Below are positions 1 through 8,675 of a DNA stretch of 64,000 nucleotides, piece by piece. Under the pieces are notes generated by a model that saw only the letters and a list, made by a program, of their open reading frames with translations, did no database searches and was not told the origin of the DNA. The position numbers were made by a program, and so were the translations under genes. Numbering within the stretch: the stretch's first letter is position 1; each line of letters begins with the position of its first letter. Origin of the DNA: SIG603 sp964370775 (lineage in GTDB: Bacteria; Bacillota; Clostridia; Oscillospirales; Acutalibacteraceae); contig CAYJKT010000004.1 of assembly GCA_964370775.1 (NCBI GenBank), forward strand, positions 1 to 64,000. The letters are read 5' to 3'.

Positions 1-56
1 GTAAGTACAGTAATGTATTCAGCTTGGCAGTACTAATAGGTCGAGGGCTTGACCAT
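1..56 (+). rRNA. 23S ribosomal RNA, 3' end (partial)
   Basis: The first bases match the conserved 3' terminus of bacterial 23S rRNA: a TACTAATAGGTCGAGGGCTT-type stretch ending in GACC. The rest of the gene lies before the window. The exact 3' end is placed by similarity to other Firmicute 23S genes. No 5S gene is recognisable in the next 2 kb. Confidence 0.93.
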
Positions 57-142
57 AGTTTTTACTTGAGTTAAGTCTACCACAAACCAACCCCTTCTAT
101 CCATTGTTTCTGTTCAGTTTTCAGGGTATTAACCCTTTGTTA

Positions 143-169
143 AGAGTATCGATAAGATGCTCTTTTTTT
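143..169 (+). terminator. Rho-independent terminator after the rRNA operon
   Basis: An 8-bp stem (AGAGTATC with GATGCTCT, one G-U pair) with a five-base loop is followed by a seven-T run. A smaller AGGGT/ACCCT hairpin lies just upstream at about 123-136. Together they fit transcription stop for the rRNA operon directly after 23S. Confidence 0.8.
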
Positions 170-253
170 GTGCGTAAAATACTATTTTTGTAAGCCTTTT
201 TCGACCCTATATTTAAAATTCAGTATCCTTTTTAGTATATATACTTATTTTTG

Positions 254-478
254 TTATTCCTTTAAAGTTTCTGTTTCTGATAACGCTGCCAGATCCTCAA
301 CTTCTTTTTTTCGTTTTTTAGCATAAAATTCTTGTATATATGGCAAATAAAATCTTGCTAATTTATCTAAAACTTCCTGATCTACTTCAAAAGAACCACG
401 ATTATCGTATATGATATGTGTTATTGTTTCGCGTAATCTTTGTAAAATATATTTGAACATCTCTTTATTAAACTTCAT
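254..478 (-). CDS. Small hypothetical protein of a decayed mobile element
   Basis: A 74-residue, highly charged, mostly helical protein with no signal peptide or membrane segment. I do not recognise a family. It lies downstream of the coiled-coil/TM protein at 610-1071 on the same strand, in a stretch that also holds a broken RepA-like ATPase, so it is probably part of the same plasmid- or transposon-derived remnant. An AAGGAGAAT-like ribosome site precedes the ATG. Function unknown. Confidence 0.45.
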   Translation of the reverse strand: MKFNKEMFKYILQRLRETITHIIYDNRGSFEVDQEVLDKLARFYLPYIQEFYAKKRKKEVEDLAALSETETLKE

Positions 479-609
479 TAATTCTCCTTAATACACTGTC
501 ATTTCAAAATTGTTTTCTAAATCTTCACCTGTGTGTTTATGACCTTTTGCTTGTTTCTTTTCGATTAATTTTTGCAGCGATTTTTTATCAATTTTTCCTT
601 GCCTTGATG

Positions 610-1071
610 TTATTGGAATATCGGTGTCAAGAAGGCCCATAGCTGAACCAACGCCGACAGCAGTACCCACAATGGCAGTAGCGCCATTAGAGATAATATC
701 CACATCGGTGAGCATTCTACTTGTGGTAATCTCAGTTTCGGCAGTTTGAATTTCGCCATAAAGGAGGATTTCTCTTTCGACTTCCCAGCCAGTTCTAACA
801 ACGTTTTCAGCTCTGTCAGCTGTGTAGATATTTTCTGTAAATCTGTCGCTGCTGGCAAACTCTTCACTTGATTTCGTATCGCAATAATCACGTCGCACAT
901 TAGCTTTTGATCTTCCATTATCCAATTCAGCCCATCTTTCAAAGCTATTTGATTCTGTTGAAGTTGGTTCAAATCTTCTATCGTCAGTGGTTTTGCCATC
1001 GGTGGTGTCATCGGTTGTCGATTTCTCTGTTTGAGTTCTTCCAAAGAAGTTTTCTCGTATTCTAAACTCAT
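610..1071 (-). CDS. Coiled-coil protein with C-terminal membrane segment (mobile element remnant)
   Basis: 153 residues. Residues 1-30 are polar and proline-rich, 30-100 look like a coiled coil (LNQLQQNQIALKDG, then a leucine-spaced stretch), and the end (about 118-150) is a hydrophobic Trp/Leu-rich membrane segment. Short coiled-coil plus C-terminal TM proteins of this shape are common next to relaxase or RepA genes in clostridial integrative elements, which fits the broken RepA-like gene upstream. A different reading frame stays open over 488-925 and could hold a frameshifted tail (488-609), so the C-terminus is uncertain. Confidence 0.5.
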   Translation of the reverse strand: MSLEYEKTSLEELKQRNRQPMTPPMAKPLTIEDLNQLQQNQIALKDGLNWIMEDQKLMCDVIIAIRNQVKSLPAATDLQKISTQLTELKTLLELAGKSKEKSSFMAKFKLPKLRLPQVECSPMWILSLMALLPLWVLLSALVQLWAFLTPIFQ

Positions 1072-1548
1072 TTTCTAAATTATCCTTTTAATTTGTTTCT
1101 CATGTGAAGTGGGTTCGGGCTTCTGCCCGACGAGCGAGATGCATCGGACATCGACGGCTTGTCGGCGTACACACGAATGCTATGCAAAGGGGTGATTATG
1201 TAGGTTGTCCGAAATCTGTGGCAATTGGGGGTGTGATTATAACAGAAAATGGTATTGATGTATCTGTGCAGACTTCGATTTTGAGTGTCAAAGTCATGCA
1301 GATTTGCGTGCTTGTGGCAGTTATTTTTGCCGAGTGGAGCAAGTACCCTATGAGCGATTTCAAGTGTCACAAAGGCTGTTATTTCTTTGCTTACGACTGT
1401 TTTTTTTCGCTCTATTAGGCTGGGGTGATGTAACTACCCTAGGAGAGATAGTTGTCATCTCAGACATCGGTGTTGACTGTGGTCAAGTGACCTCAAAATC
1501 GATTCTGGTACGATACCTATATTACAGAAAACAGGGGCGATAGGGCGA
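1072..1548. other. Gap without a supportable gene
   Basis: Open frames of 79-104 codons exist on both strands, but they overlap each other, have biased and unlikely composition (runs of His/Arg/Cys) and lack ribosome binding sites. I see no tRNA, CRISPR or clear transposon end. It is probably decayed sequence of the mobile element on either side. Confidence 0.5.
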
Positions 1549-2286
1549 TTATTTCAAGAGTCGATTTTTATCGCCACTTTCTAAAGATACAAGGGTCGAT
1601 AATTCAGTTGGATTTGTACTCCAAAAACAGGCGCCTTCCATTAATTTTTCAATAGCTTTTACAACCTTGCTGTCCTTAATATTTAGCTCACTCATACTAT
1701 CAGAAAGTAAAATCCAAATATTATCTTCGCAGCGCTGAAGTTCAATTTCACGCTTTTGAACATCTCTGCCGACCAAATGTAGAGTGGCATATTCTTCACC
1801 ACGAGTATCTTGTGCAAGCACCATCATTGTGTCAGCTGCACCTTGCTAACCGGTTGAGCCAGTGATTTGATTAAAAATATCAGTATCTTTTTGTTTTCTA
1901 AGGTGATGGACTAACACGATTGCAATTTTAAATTCATCGGCAAGATTTTTCAAAATACTGATATCATCATAATCAAAGATATAATTACTCTCGGTGTTTC
2001 TGCGAACTTTTTGCAGGGTATCAATAATAATTAAATTTGTGTCAGGGTATTCGTAAATAAAATTTCTAATTCTACTTTCAAGTTCGCCACCCATTTTTGA
2101 AATCCCAAACTGATTCGCCTTTTGCAACTTGCATCGCAAGCAAAAAAGAAAACCACGATTTACCCACCTTGCCAAGCCCACCGAAGATAGTTAGTCCTCG
2201 TGGTAAAATCTCATCAACGATAAATGGTGTTTGCTCAATTTTTTTGCAAATAGTTCTGATGTTGTGATTGTGTTAAATTTTTTCAT
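1549..2286 (-). pseudogene. Broken RepA-type AAA ATPase/helicase gene of a mobile element
   Basis: Read from an ATG at 2286, the frame starts MKKFNTITTS and reaches a Walker A motif (GGLGKVGKSW) followed by an LLAMQVAKGESVWDF-like stretch. It then shifts frame with loss of the middle of the protein and resumes as ESRIRNFIYEYPDTNLIIID (Walker B) and IAIVLVHHLRKQKD. An in-frame TAG at about 1848 interrupts it after ITGSTG. The last part (VGRDVQKREIEL, WILLSDS) is the usual tail of RepA-like ATPases of clostridial plasmids and integrative elements. The family normally has about 330-360 residues. Internal deletion, frameshift and nonsense codon make this a pseudogene. Confidence 0.8.
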
Positions 2287-2450
2287 AATGCTTATCCTTT
2301 CTCTTTTTAATAAATAGTTATAAATAAAAGGAGATTTTTTAGCAGTTAAAACTTTGGTGGGCTTGTAGCCTATGTGTTTAAGTCAATGTAAAAAAAACCC
2401 TATACTATATAGGACACTAAAGATAGGTTTGTAAACCAAAAAAAGAAATC

Positions 2451-2651
2451 TTATGTTTCCATAAGACTTCTTAATTTTTGAAGGAGTTTATTTAGGCGCT
2501 TTGAAATTGCCATTTTACTAATGCCAAACTTTTCACCAACCTTTTGCATACTTAAATTTTCATAGTAATAATGAAAAATTAACTTTTGCTCATCAGCTGT
2601 TAAAAGTTTAATTGCTTTTAGTAAAGTTTCTTTTTTAGATTTTAAAAACAA
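2451..2651 (-). CDS. Sigma-70 region 4-like / helix-turn-helix protein, 5' end unclear
   Basis: The 66 residues from the only good ATG contain a region-4-like helix-turn-helix (LTADEQKLIFHYYYENLSMQ, then VGEKFGISKMAISKRLNKLL). The same frame stays open upstream to 2783 and reads like more of the protein (SSETIDKIEKHLCSVNAV), but has no ATG, GTG or TTG, so the gene has probably lost its original start. The promoter of the next gene begins at 2776, immediately at this end. Such small sigma-like proteins are frequent in clostridial integrative elements. It may be non-functional. Confidence 0.5.
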   Translation of the reverse strand: MFLKSKKETLLKAIKLLTADEQKLIFHYYYENLSMQKVGEKFGISKMAISKRLNKLLQKLRSLMET

Positions 2652-2775
2652 GTCATGAATAATAGTATCTTCATTTATAATCCCGCTAATAGTAAGATTG
2701 ACAGCGTTGACAGAACAAAGATGCTTCTCAATTTTGTCAATAGTTTCACTCGAGATTAATATTAAGTTAATTTTA

Positions 2776-2804
2776 TTGAAGAATTAGCTTTAATATAGTA
2801 TAAT
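2776..2804 (+). promoter_or_regulatory. Sigma-A-type promoter for the hybrid kinase operon
   Basis: TTGAAG at 2776-2781, a 17-bp spacer and TATAAT at 2799-2804. Transcription would start near 2811, which leaves a leader of about 100 nt before the preferred ATG at 2914 and argues against the ATG at 2812, which would be leaderless. Confidence 0.7.
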
Positions 2805-2913
2805 AGCCTCTATGGTACCCCAAATCAAAGATCTTGACCATGATGAGGTCATTTTACTCGGGATTAGTATAACTTTGGTTGACACACTAAAACAACGAAA
2901 GGTTCTCATATTT

Positions 2914-5613
2914 ATGAAAAAGAATAGGTTAGATTTTTTTAATAGTAGAAATATTACGGTTTTTACCATATTGTCGTTTATCATAATACTAATGACAATA
3001 GTAACAGGCAATATATATATGAACTCATCTGTTGAGCAAGAAAGTTTAGCACAACAAAACAGACTAGAACTTGTTTTGCTAGGTAAAGAGTTATCTGCTG
3101 GGTCTGACTATCTTACAGATGAAGTGCGAAAATTTGCAATTACAGGCGAGTTAGAACATCTATATAACTTTTGGCATGAAGTCAACGTTGTGAAAAGCCG
3201 TGACAATGTTATAACACAGCTTGAAAATTATGATATGCTAGATAATGAAGCAGATTATTTGGTGGAGGCTAAGAAATATTCTGACGAGTTAATATCTATT
3301 GAAGAAGCATCTATGAAAATGATTTTAATCGCTAATGATGTTGTGCCAAATGATAGCATGGACGAGGAGATGAACGAGTATATTTCTTATGTTCTCAGCA
3401 CCGATAATTATGATTTTATAGATGACTTAAACCAAAATGAGTTAAGAGATATGGCAGTTGAACTTCTTTATGATGAAACTTATTTAGATTATAAAGATAA
3501 AATAATGACACCTATAGATAATTTTAACACTGTATTTAGTCAAAGGCTAGACACAGAGGTTAGCGAGATGACAAGGACAAGGCAAATTGCATCGATAGGG
3601 CAATTTATAGGTTCTGTTTTTGCAATATTTATTTTGGTTATTACATTAATAGGTTTTAACTCGTTATATATTAAACCTGTTAAAAAATATAGTAATGATA
3701 TTACTAGGATAATAGAGAAGTCTAATTTTAGTGCGAGTTTTTCAGGAATGAAACTCAAGCCGAGAGGTGCGACAGAGCTTAAATTGTTGGGCATACACTT
3801 TAATAATTTATCTAAGATGTTAAAAAAAGAGCTTGAAGTATCTGAAAAATCCCAAGAAGAAATGAGGATTGCGAAAGAAGAAGCAGATAAGGCAAATAAT
3901 TCTAAGAGCGAATTTTTAGCTAGTATGAGCCACGAGCTTAGAACACCTCTTAATGCGATAAGTGGATATTTATATCTGTTAGAGGACACTAATTTAAGCG
4001 AAGAACAAATAAAGTATTCTAGCAGTATAGGTGATGCATCTGACAATTTATTAGAGCTTATAAGTGAGGTGCTTGATTTTTCTAAAATTGAAGCTGGGCG
4101 CATGATTTTTGAATATACGAACTTTGATCTAATTAAACTTGTTGATAGCATACGTAGTATTATGGATAACACTGCAAATACTAAGGGAATTGCGTTTAAA
4201 TGCGAGCTTGATGAAAATTTACCTAGGTACATAAAAGGTGATGCACTGCGTTTAAGACAGCTTTTGATTAATCTTATCGGCAATGCTATAAAGTTTACGG
4301 ATGAGGGCGAAGTGAGTTTATTGGTTAAACTTAAACACACCGAAAATGACAATCTTACTATGTGTTTTAGCGTGAAAGATAGTGGTATTGGCATTAAGAA
4401 AGAAAATCTTGAACTGATATTCCAACCATTTGTTCAAGCTACTGAGGGAACTAGTCGTAAGTATGGTGGTACAGGGCTTGGGCTTGCAATTTGCAAAAGA
4501 ATTGTAGAGGGTATAAGCGATGACAGATATAGATTAGAGATTGACTCACACGAGGGTGTAGGCTCTACGTTTTCGTTTTTAATGGATTTCACTGTTGGTG
4601 AAAAGGAAGTTAAAGACAAAGAAAGTGCTAGTGTGCTTGATATAGGTAAAAAAGTGTTGCTTATTGATGACAACGAAATTAATCTATTTATGCAAAGTGA
4701 AATAATTAAAAAGAGTGGTCTGTTGGTTGATACAGCACTAAGTGGTAAAATAGCAATTGAACTAACTCAAAATACAAAGTATGATATGATTTTAACGGAT
4801 ATAAGAATGCCTGATATGGACGGATATGAAACAGTTAAAATTATAAGAAAAAATCCACTTTACATAGATGTTCCTATCCTTGCGCTAACAGCAGATGTTG
4901 TTACAGAGGTTGATGACAAAATTTTAGTAGCTGGAATGAACGACATTGCGCACAAACCACTTAAACCAGAGAAATTAAATCAATTGATAAAAAAATACTT
5001 TAATATATCTAGAACTGCTCCTAAAATGTTGATTACAGATAGCAATAGATTGTTTGTTTTTAATAAAGCATTACAAAATATAGACGGCAACTCCGTGCTT
5101 TTATTTAGGCTAGTTAGTAAGTTTATTAAGGGCCACACAGAAAACATGGTGTATGTGAAGTCGCATATTAAGTCTAACAACTACGGAAATGCTACAAGAA
5201 TACTTCATAATATTATTGGTGTGTCAGGCAATTTATGTTGCGATAAACTAAGCAAGGTTTCGTCTGAATTAAAAACAGAGTTGAAAAACGGAACACATGA
5301 TAATCTTGAAGAATTTATGCGTATATCTGAAGCAACACTAAGCGAGATGAAAGATTATTTAGAGGCAAATCCGATTGAAACAAGTGATGAAAACAGTGGG
5401 ACAATAAAGGAAGCCTTAACACAGATATTAACCTTATGTAATGAATTTGATATTTCTGCTGTAGATATATTAGAGAGCAATAAGAATAAATTTTACACTG
5501 CATTGCCGTACGAAACGGTGCAGATATTAGAAAGTGCTTTGCAAAATTATGACTTTGTTACATCTAGTGATATTGCAGAAGAACTGATAAAAGTTTGTGA
5601 AATAACTAGTTAA
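2914..5613 (+). CDS. Hybrid sensor histidine kinase with REC and HPt domains
   Basis: 899 residues from the ATG with a GAAAGG site; an in-frame ATG at 2812 lies on the predicted transcript start and is less likely. Residues 13-36 are a membrane segment, about 37-225 an extracellular sensor rich in helices, 229-253 a second membrane segment, followed by a HAMP-like linker. The H-box is FLASMSHELRTP (His340), the N-box INLIGNAIKF, the G boxes DSGIGI and GGTGLGLAI. A receiver domain follows (Asp629 in LTDIRMPDMDG) and then an HPt domain (His765 in ATRILHNIIG). It starts 11 bp before a YesN-type regulator and lies upstream of the urea transporter, so it may sense nitrogen or urea; the ligand is unknown. 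Confidence 0.9.
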   Translation: MKKNRLDFFNSRNITVFTILSFIIILMTIVTGNIYMNSSVEQESLAQQNRLELVLLGKELSAGSDYLTDEVRKFAITGELEHLYNFWHEVNVVKSRDNVITQLENYDMLDNEADYLVEAKKYSDELISIEEASMKMILIANDVVPNDSMDEEMNEYISYVLSTDNYDFIDDLNQNELRDMAVELLYDETYLDYKDKIMTPIDNFNTVFSQRLDTEVSEMTRTRQIASIGQFIGSVFAIFILVITLIGFNSLYIKPVKKYSNDITRIIEKSNFSASFSGMKLKPRGATELKLLGIHFNNLSKMLKKELEVSEKSQEEMRIAKEEADKANNSKSEFLASMSHELRTPLNAISGYLYLLEDTNLSEEQIKYSSSIGDASDNLLELISEVLDFSKIEAGRMIFEYTNFDLIKLVDSIRSIMDNTANTKGIAFKCELDENLPRYIKGDALRLRQLLINLIGNAIKFTDEGEVSLLVKLKHTENDNLTMCFSVKDSGIGIKKENLELIFQPFVQATEGTSRKYGGTGLGLAICKRIVEGISDDRYRLEIDSHEGVGSTFSFLMDFTVGEKEVKDKESASVLDIGKKVLLIDDNEINLFMQSEIIKKSGLLVDTALSGKIAIELTQNTKYDMILTDIRMPDMDGYETVKIIRKNPLYIDVPILALTADVVTEVDDKILVAGMNDIAHKPLKPEKLNQLIKKYFNISRTAPKMLITDSNRLFVFNKALQNIDGNSVLLFRLVSKFIKGHTENMVYVKSHIKSNNYGNATRILHNIIGVSGNLCCDKLSKVSSELKTELKNGTHDNLEEFMRISEATLSEMKDYLEANPIETSDENSGTIKEALTQILTLCNEFDISAVDILESNKNKFYTALPYETVQILESALQNYDFVTSSDIAEELIKVCEITS

Positions 5614-5624
5614 AGGAGTAAAAT

Positions 5625-6389
5625 ATGTATCATATACTACTGGTAGAAGATGATAAGTCTTTACGTTATTTGTATTCACGCATGAAAGTGTTTTCAGAAT
5701 GTGATTGTAGCATTATGGCACAAGCTGGTAATGGTAGAGAAGCTTTGCAAATGCTTGAAAAAGAGAAGTTTGACATAATTATTACCGATATTAGAATGCC
5801 CATACTAGACGGACTTTCCTTATTAAAAGAGATTAAAGCTAGAGGAATTGAAAGCTTTGTGATACTTGTTAGTTCGTATGACGAATTTGAATATGCAAGG
5901 CAAGGGCTTATACTTGGAGCTATAGATTATATTGTAAAACCCGTGAAAGAAGATGAGCTTAGAGATGCTTTAAACAGAGCTAAAGCAAGTATTCAAGAAA
6001 AAAACTTAATGAGTAATGAAAACGAAATAGTTATAAAAGTGGCACAGAGATTATTTGAAGATTATGAAAACGATGCTTTTTTAAAGCGTGTAACCGAGTT
6101 TGTATCTAAGGCTAGTAAAGAGAATTTAAACTTTGGTATGGAAGAAATCGCTTGCATGATGAGCCTTAACAAAGATTATTTTGGGAAAATATTTAAGCAA
6201 AAAACAGGTATAGGCTTTGGTAATTTTTGCACAGAGTTTAAAATAGAGTATGCAAAGAAGCTATTGTTAGCAGGCAACAAGAATTATGAGATAGCAGATA
6301 TGCTAGGGTATGCGTCTGTGGACTATTTTACTAAGGTATTTAAAGATAATGTAGGCATGACACCAACTAAGTTTAAAGAGAATATCTGA
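5625..6389 (+). CDS. Response regulator, REC plus AraC-type DNA-binding domain (YesN-like)
   Basis: 254 residues. The N-terminal receiver has the acidic pair EDD near the start, the phosphoacceptor in IIITDIRMPILDG (about Asp55), the conserved Ser/Thr in VSSY and Lys in VKPVKEDEL. The C-terminal 100 residues are an AraC/XylS double helix-turn-helix (MSLNKDYFGKIFKQKTG and YEIADMLGYASVDYFTKVFK). It begins 11 bp after the hybrid kinase, so the two form a two-component phosphorelay. Likely targets are the adjacent urt/ure genes, which is an inference from position. Confidence 0.92.
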   Translation: MYHILLVEDDKSLRYLYSRMKVFSECDCSIMAQAGNGREALQMLEKEKFDIIITDIRMPILDGLSLLKEIKARGIESFVILVSSYDEFEYARQGLILGAIDYIVKPVKEDELRDALNRAKASIQEKNLMSNENEIVIKVAQRLFEDYENDAFLKRVTEFVSKASKENLNFGMEEIACMMSLNKDYFGKIFKQKTGIGFGNFCTEFKIEYAKKLLLAGNKNYEIADMLGYASVDYFTKVFKDNVGMTPTKFKENI

Positions 6390-6482
6390 TTTTTATAGGT
6401 TTTTATCTTGTTTTTGAGGTATCAACATTAATTTATCTGTGGTAATATATAGGTACAGTAAAGACGAAAGGAGACTGACAAG

Positions 6483-7187
6483 ATGGAAAATTATGTGATA
6501 ACTATTGCAAGAGGATTTGGAAGTGGTGGAAAGCAGATAGGGTTAGCACTTGCAAAGCAACTTGGAATTCCATGTTACGAAAGTCAAATTTTATCATTAG
6601 CTTCTAATTATAGTGGAATTAGCAAAAAGCTGTTTTCGCAAGTTGATGAAAAACTAAAAAGACATCATCTTATAAAAAGAATTATGAAAGCACCGAATGT
6701 GGACGACATTGTTCAGCCAACGGATAAAAGCTTTGTATCAGATATAAACTTATTTAATATTCAAGCAAAGATTATTAAAGAACTAGCTAAAAATCAGTCT
6801 TGTGTAATAATAGGAAAATGTGGAAATCATTTACTTAGTAACTATGACAATGTTGTCAGTGTCTATGTAGAAGCACCACGTTCTTATTGCAGAGAGAGTA
6901 TTAAAGAACTGCTTGGAGTAGAAGATGACGAAGCAAACAAAATGATTTATCAAACAGATAAATACAGAGCAGACTATTACAAGTATTATACAGGTGGAGA
7001 GCTTTGGACTAACCCAGTGTTATATGATATGACATTGAACACGGCTAGAGTAGGAAGAGAAAAAGCTACTACTTTGATAATAGATTACCTAAAAATTAAA
7101 TTTGGCGATGATGTGTTAGATAAAAAAGGCACAGCAGACAACGACAAAGCATTGAAAGCTCTTGCACTAGAGTTTGAAAAAGTATAA
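6483..7187 (+). CDS. Cytidylate kinase-like family protein
   Basis: 234 residues beginning with a P-loop-like ITIARGFGSGGKQIG motif typical of the cytidylate-kinase-like (AAA_26) family found widely in Clostridia. These proteins have the fold of CMP kinases, but their substrate is not known. A GAAAGGAG site precedes the ATG. It sits alone between the two-component pair and urtA and ends before a terminator, so it may form its own transcript or be the last gene of the regulator operon. Membership of the nitrogen island is by position only. Confidence 0.8.
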   Translation: MENYVITIARGFGSGGKQIGLALAKQLGIPCYESQILSLASNYSGISKKLFSQVDEKLKRHHLIKRIMKAPNVDDIVQPTDKSFVSDINLFNIQAKIIKELAKNQSCVIIGKCGNHLLSNYDNVVSVYVEAPRSYCRESIKELLGVEDDEANKMIYQTDKYRADYYKYYTGGELWTNPVLYDMTLNTARVGREKATTLIIDYLKIKFGDDVLDKKGTADNDKALKALALEFEKV

Positions 7188-7211
7188 TTACATATTATTT
7201 TTGACAAAGAA

Positions 7212-7245
7212 GTCATTATCTTTATAAAAAAGATAGTGGCTTTTT
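7212..7245 (+). terminator. Intrinsic terminator before urtA
   Basis: A 12-bp stem (GTCATTATCTTT with AAAGATAGTGGC, two G-U pairs) with a short loop is followed by TTTTT. It separates the regulator/kinase-like genes from the urt operon. Confidence 0.85.
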
Positions 7246-7280
7246 ATATTTTAAACATTATTTAAGAAGGAGAATGAACA

Positions 7281-8519
7281 ATGAAAAACGGATTATTTAA
7301 AAGGATTTTAGCAGCTGGTGTGCTTACAGTGTTCACAGCAGTATCACTAGTAGGTTGCACACAAGCATCAGGCGGAGAAGCAGAAGAAACTGTAAAAGTT
7401 GGTTTGCTACACTCACTAACAGGTTCAATGGCTATTAGTGAAAAAGCTGTACGTGATGCAGAGATTTTAGCGATAGAAGAAATCAATGCGGCAGGTGGCG
7501 TTTTAGGTAAACAAATTGAATACGTTGAAGAAGACGGAGCTTCTGACCCATCTACTTTTGCTGCAAAAGCTGAAAAACTAATTGATAGCGAAGACGTTGC
7601 AACTGTTTTTGGTTGCTGGACATCATCTTCAAGAAAAGCAGTAAAATCTATTTTTGAAGATTACAATGCACTATTATGGTACCCAGTTCAATACGAAGGA
7701 ATGGAAGACAGCTCTAATATCGTATATACTGGTGCTGCTCCAAACCAACAAATTGTTCCTGCAATTGAGTACTTAATCGAGCAAGGTTACGAAGACTTTT
7801 TCCTATTAGGTTCTGACTACGTTTTCCCAAGAACAGCTAACATGATTATAACTGCACAAGTTGAGGCAGCTGGCTTAAATGTAGTTGGTGAAGAATATGC
7901 TGATATGGATCAAACTGATTTTGCTGCTATTATATCAAAAATTGAAGAAGCAGACCCAGATGTTATCATCAACACACTAAATGGTACAGGTAATGTGTCT
8001 TTCTTTAAACAAATGTCAGAGAAAAACTACACATCAGAAGATTATATGACAATGTCATTCTCAATAGCTGAGGAAGAAGTTGCTACTATTGGTGCAAGTA
8101 TTCTTGAAAATCACTTAGTATCTTGGAACTACTACCAAACAACAGAGACAGAGGCAAATGACGCTTTTGTTGCGGCATATAAAGAAGCGTTTGGCGAAGA
8201 TAGAGTTACATCTGACCCAGCAGAAGCAGCTTATGATGCAGTGTATTTATGGAAAGCGGCTGTAGAAAAAGCAGGTAGCTTTGAAGTAGACGCAGTTTTA
8301 GAAGCGATTAGCACAGGTGAAGTTTCATTTGATGCACCAGAGGGAACTGTTACAATTAACGGAGAAAACCAACACCTTGCAAAACCTGTAAGAATTGGTG
8401 AAGTAAGTGCAGACGGACTTATCTATGAAATATATTCAACTGATTCACCAGTTGACCCAGACCCATACCTAACAACTTATGATTGGGCAGTAGAAGCTGG
8501 AATTCAACCATTAGAATAA
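7281..8519 (+). CDS. urtA: Urea ABC transporter substrate-binding lipoprotein UrtA
   Basis: 412 residues. The signal peptide ends in a lipobox (SLVGC, Cys26). The mature protein is a type I periplasmic-binding fold of the amide/urea group: KVGLLHSLTGSMAISEKA near the start, DGASDPSTFAAKAEKL, VFGCWTSSSRKAV and LWYPVQYEGMEDSSNIVYTG, which are hallmarks of UrtA. The length equals the family norm. It delivers urea to UrtBC. AAGAAGGAG lies upstream of the ATG. It is followed by a large hairpin before urtB, which may allow excess UrtA over the permease. Confidence 0.95.
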   Translation: MKNGLFKRILAAGVLTVFTAVSLVGCTQASGGEAEETVKVGLLHSLTGSMAISEKAVRDAEILAIEEINAAGGVLGKQIEYVEEDGASDPSTFAAKAEKLIDSEDVATVFGCWTSSSRKAVKSIFEDYNALLWYPVQYEGMEDSSNIVYTGAAPNQQIVPAIEYLIEQGYEDFFLLGSDYVFPRTANMIITAQVEAAGLNVVGEEYADMDQTDFAAIISKIEEADPDVIINTLNGTGNVSFFKQMSEKNYTSEDYMTMSFSIAEEEVATIGASILENHLVSWNYYQTTETEANDAFVAAYKEAFGEDRVTSDPAEAAYDAVYLWKAAVEKAGSFEVDAVLEAISTGEVSFDAPEGTVTINGENQHLAKPVRIGEVSADGLIYEIYSTDSPVDPDPYLTTYDWAVEAGIQPLE

Positions 8520-8538
8520 ATTAATGTTAGAACTTTGT

Positions 8539-8629
8539 TAGGGTGGATAAATATTCACCCTAGCAGATTTAACAGTTTAATGCTATTCCCTTAACGGATA
8601 AAAGTGTTTGTGTGTTAAGGGAATGGCAT
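8539..8629 (+). promoter_or_regulatory. Two hairpins between urtA and urtB (processing or attenuation)
   Basis: A short TAGGGTG/CACCCTA stem at 8539-8562 is followed by a long one in which about 17 bases at 8580-8596 pair with 8613-8629. Neither has a strong T-run, so they fit mRNA protection or partial attenuation better than full termination. This arrangement is common after binding-protein genes. Confidence 0.6.
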
Positions 8630-8675
8630 TTGAAAAATGTGATTACAAAACCTTATTTGAGGAAGGAAAAGTTAT

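Noticed and set aside
488..925. A 145-codon open frame overlapping the coiled-coil/TM gene
   Set aside because: Most of it lies opposite in frame to the better-supported 610-1071 gene. Only its last 40 codons (488-609) might be a frameshifted tail.
1080..1418. Overlapping open frames on both strands near the mobile element
   Set aside because: Composition is biased (His, Arg, Cys) and neither frame has a ribosome site or recognisable family. Reported as a gap instead.
3540..4394. A 284-codon open frame on the minus strand inside the hybrid kinase gene
   Set aside because: It is antisense to the highly conserved H-box and ATPase region of the kinase, has a Ser/Leu/Ile-biased composition typical of shadows and no ribosome site.
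7200..7228. TTGACA with a 17-bp spacer and TATAAA before urtA
   Set aside because: Both boxes lie in and beside the stem of the terminator at 7212-7245, so it is probably chance and not used as a promoter.
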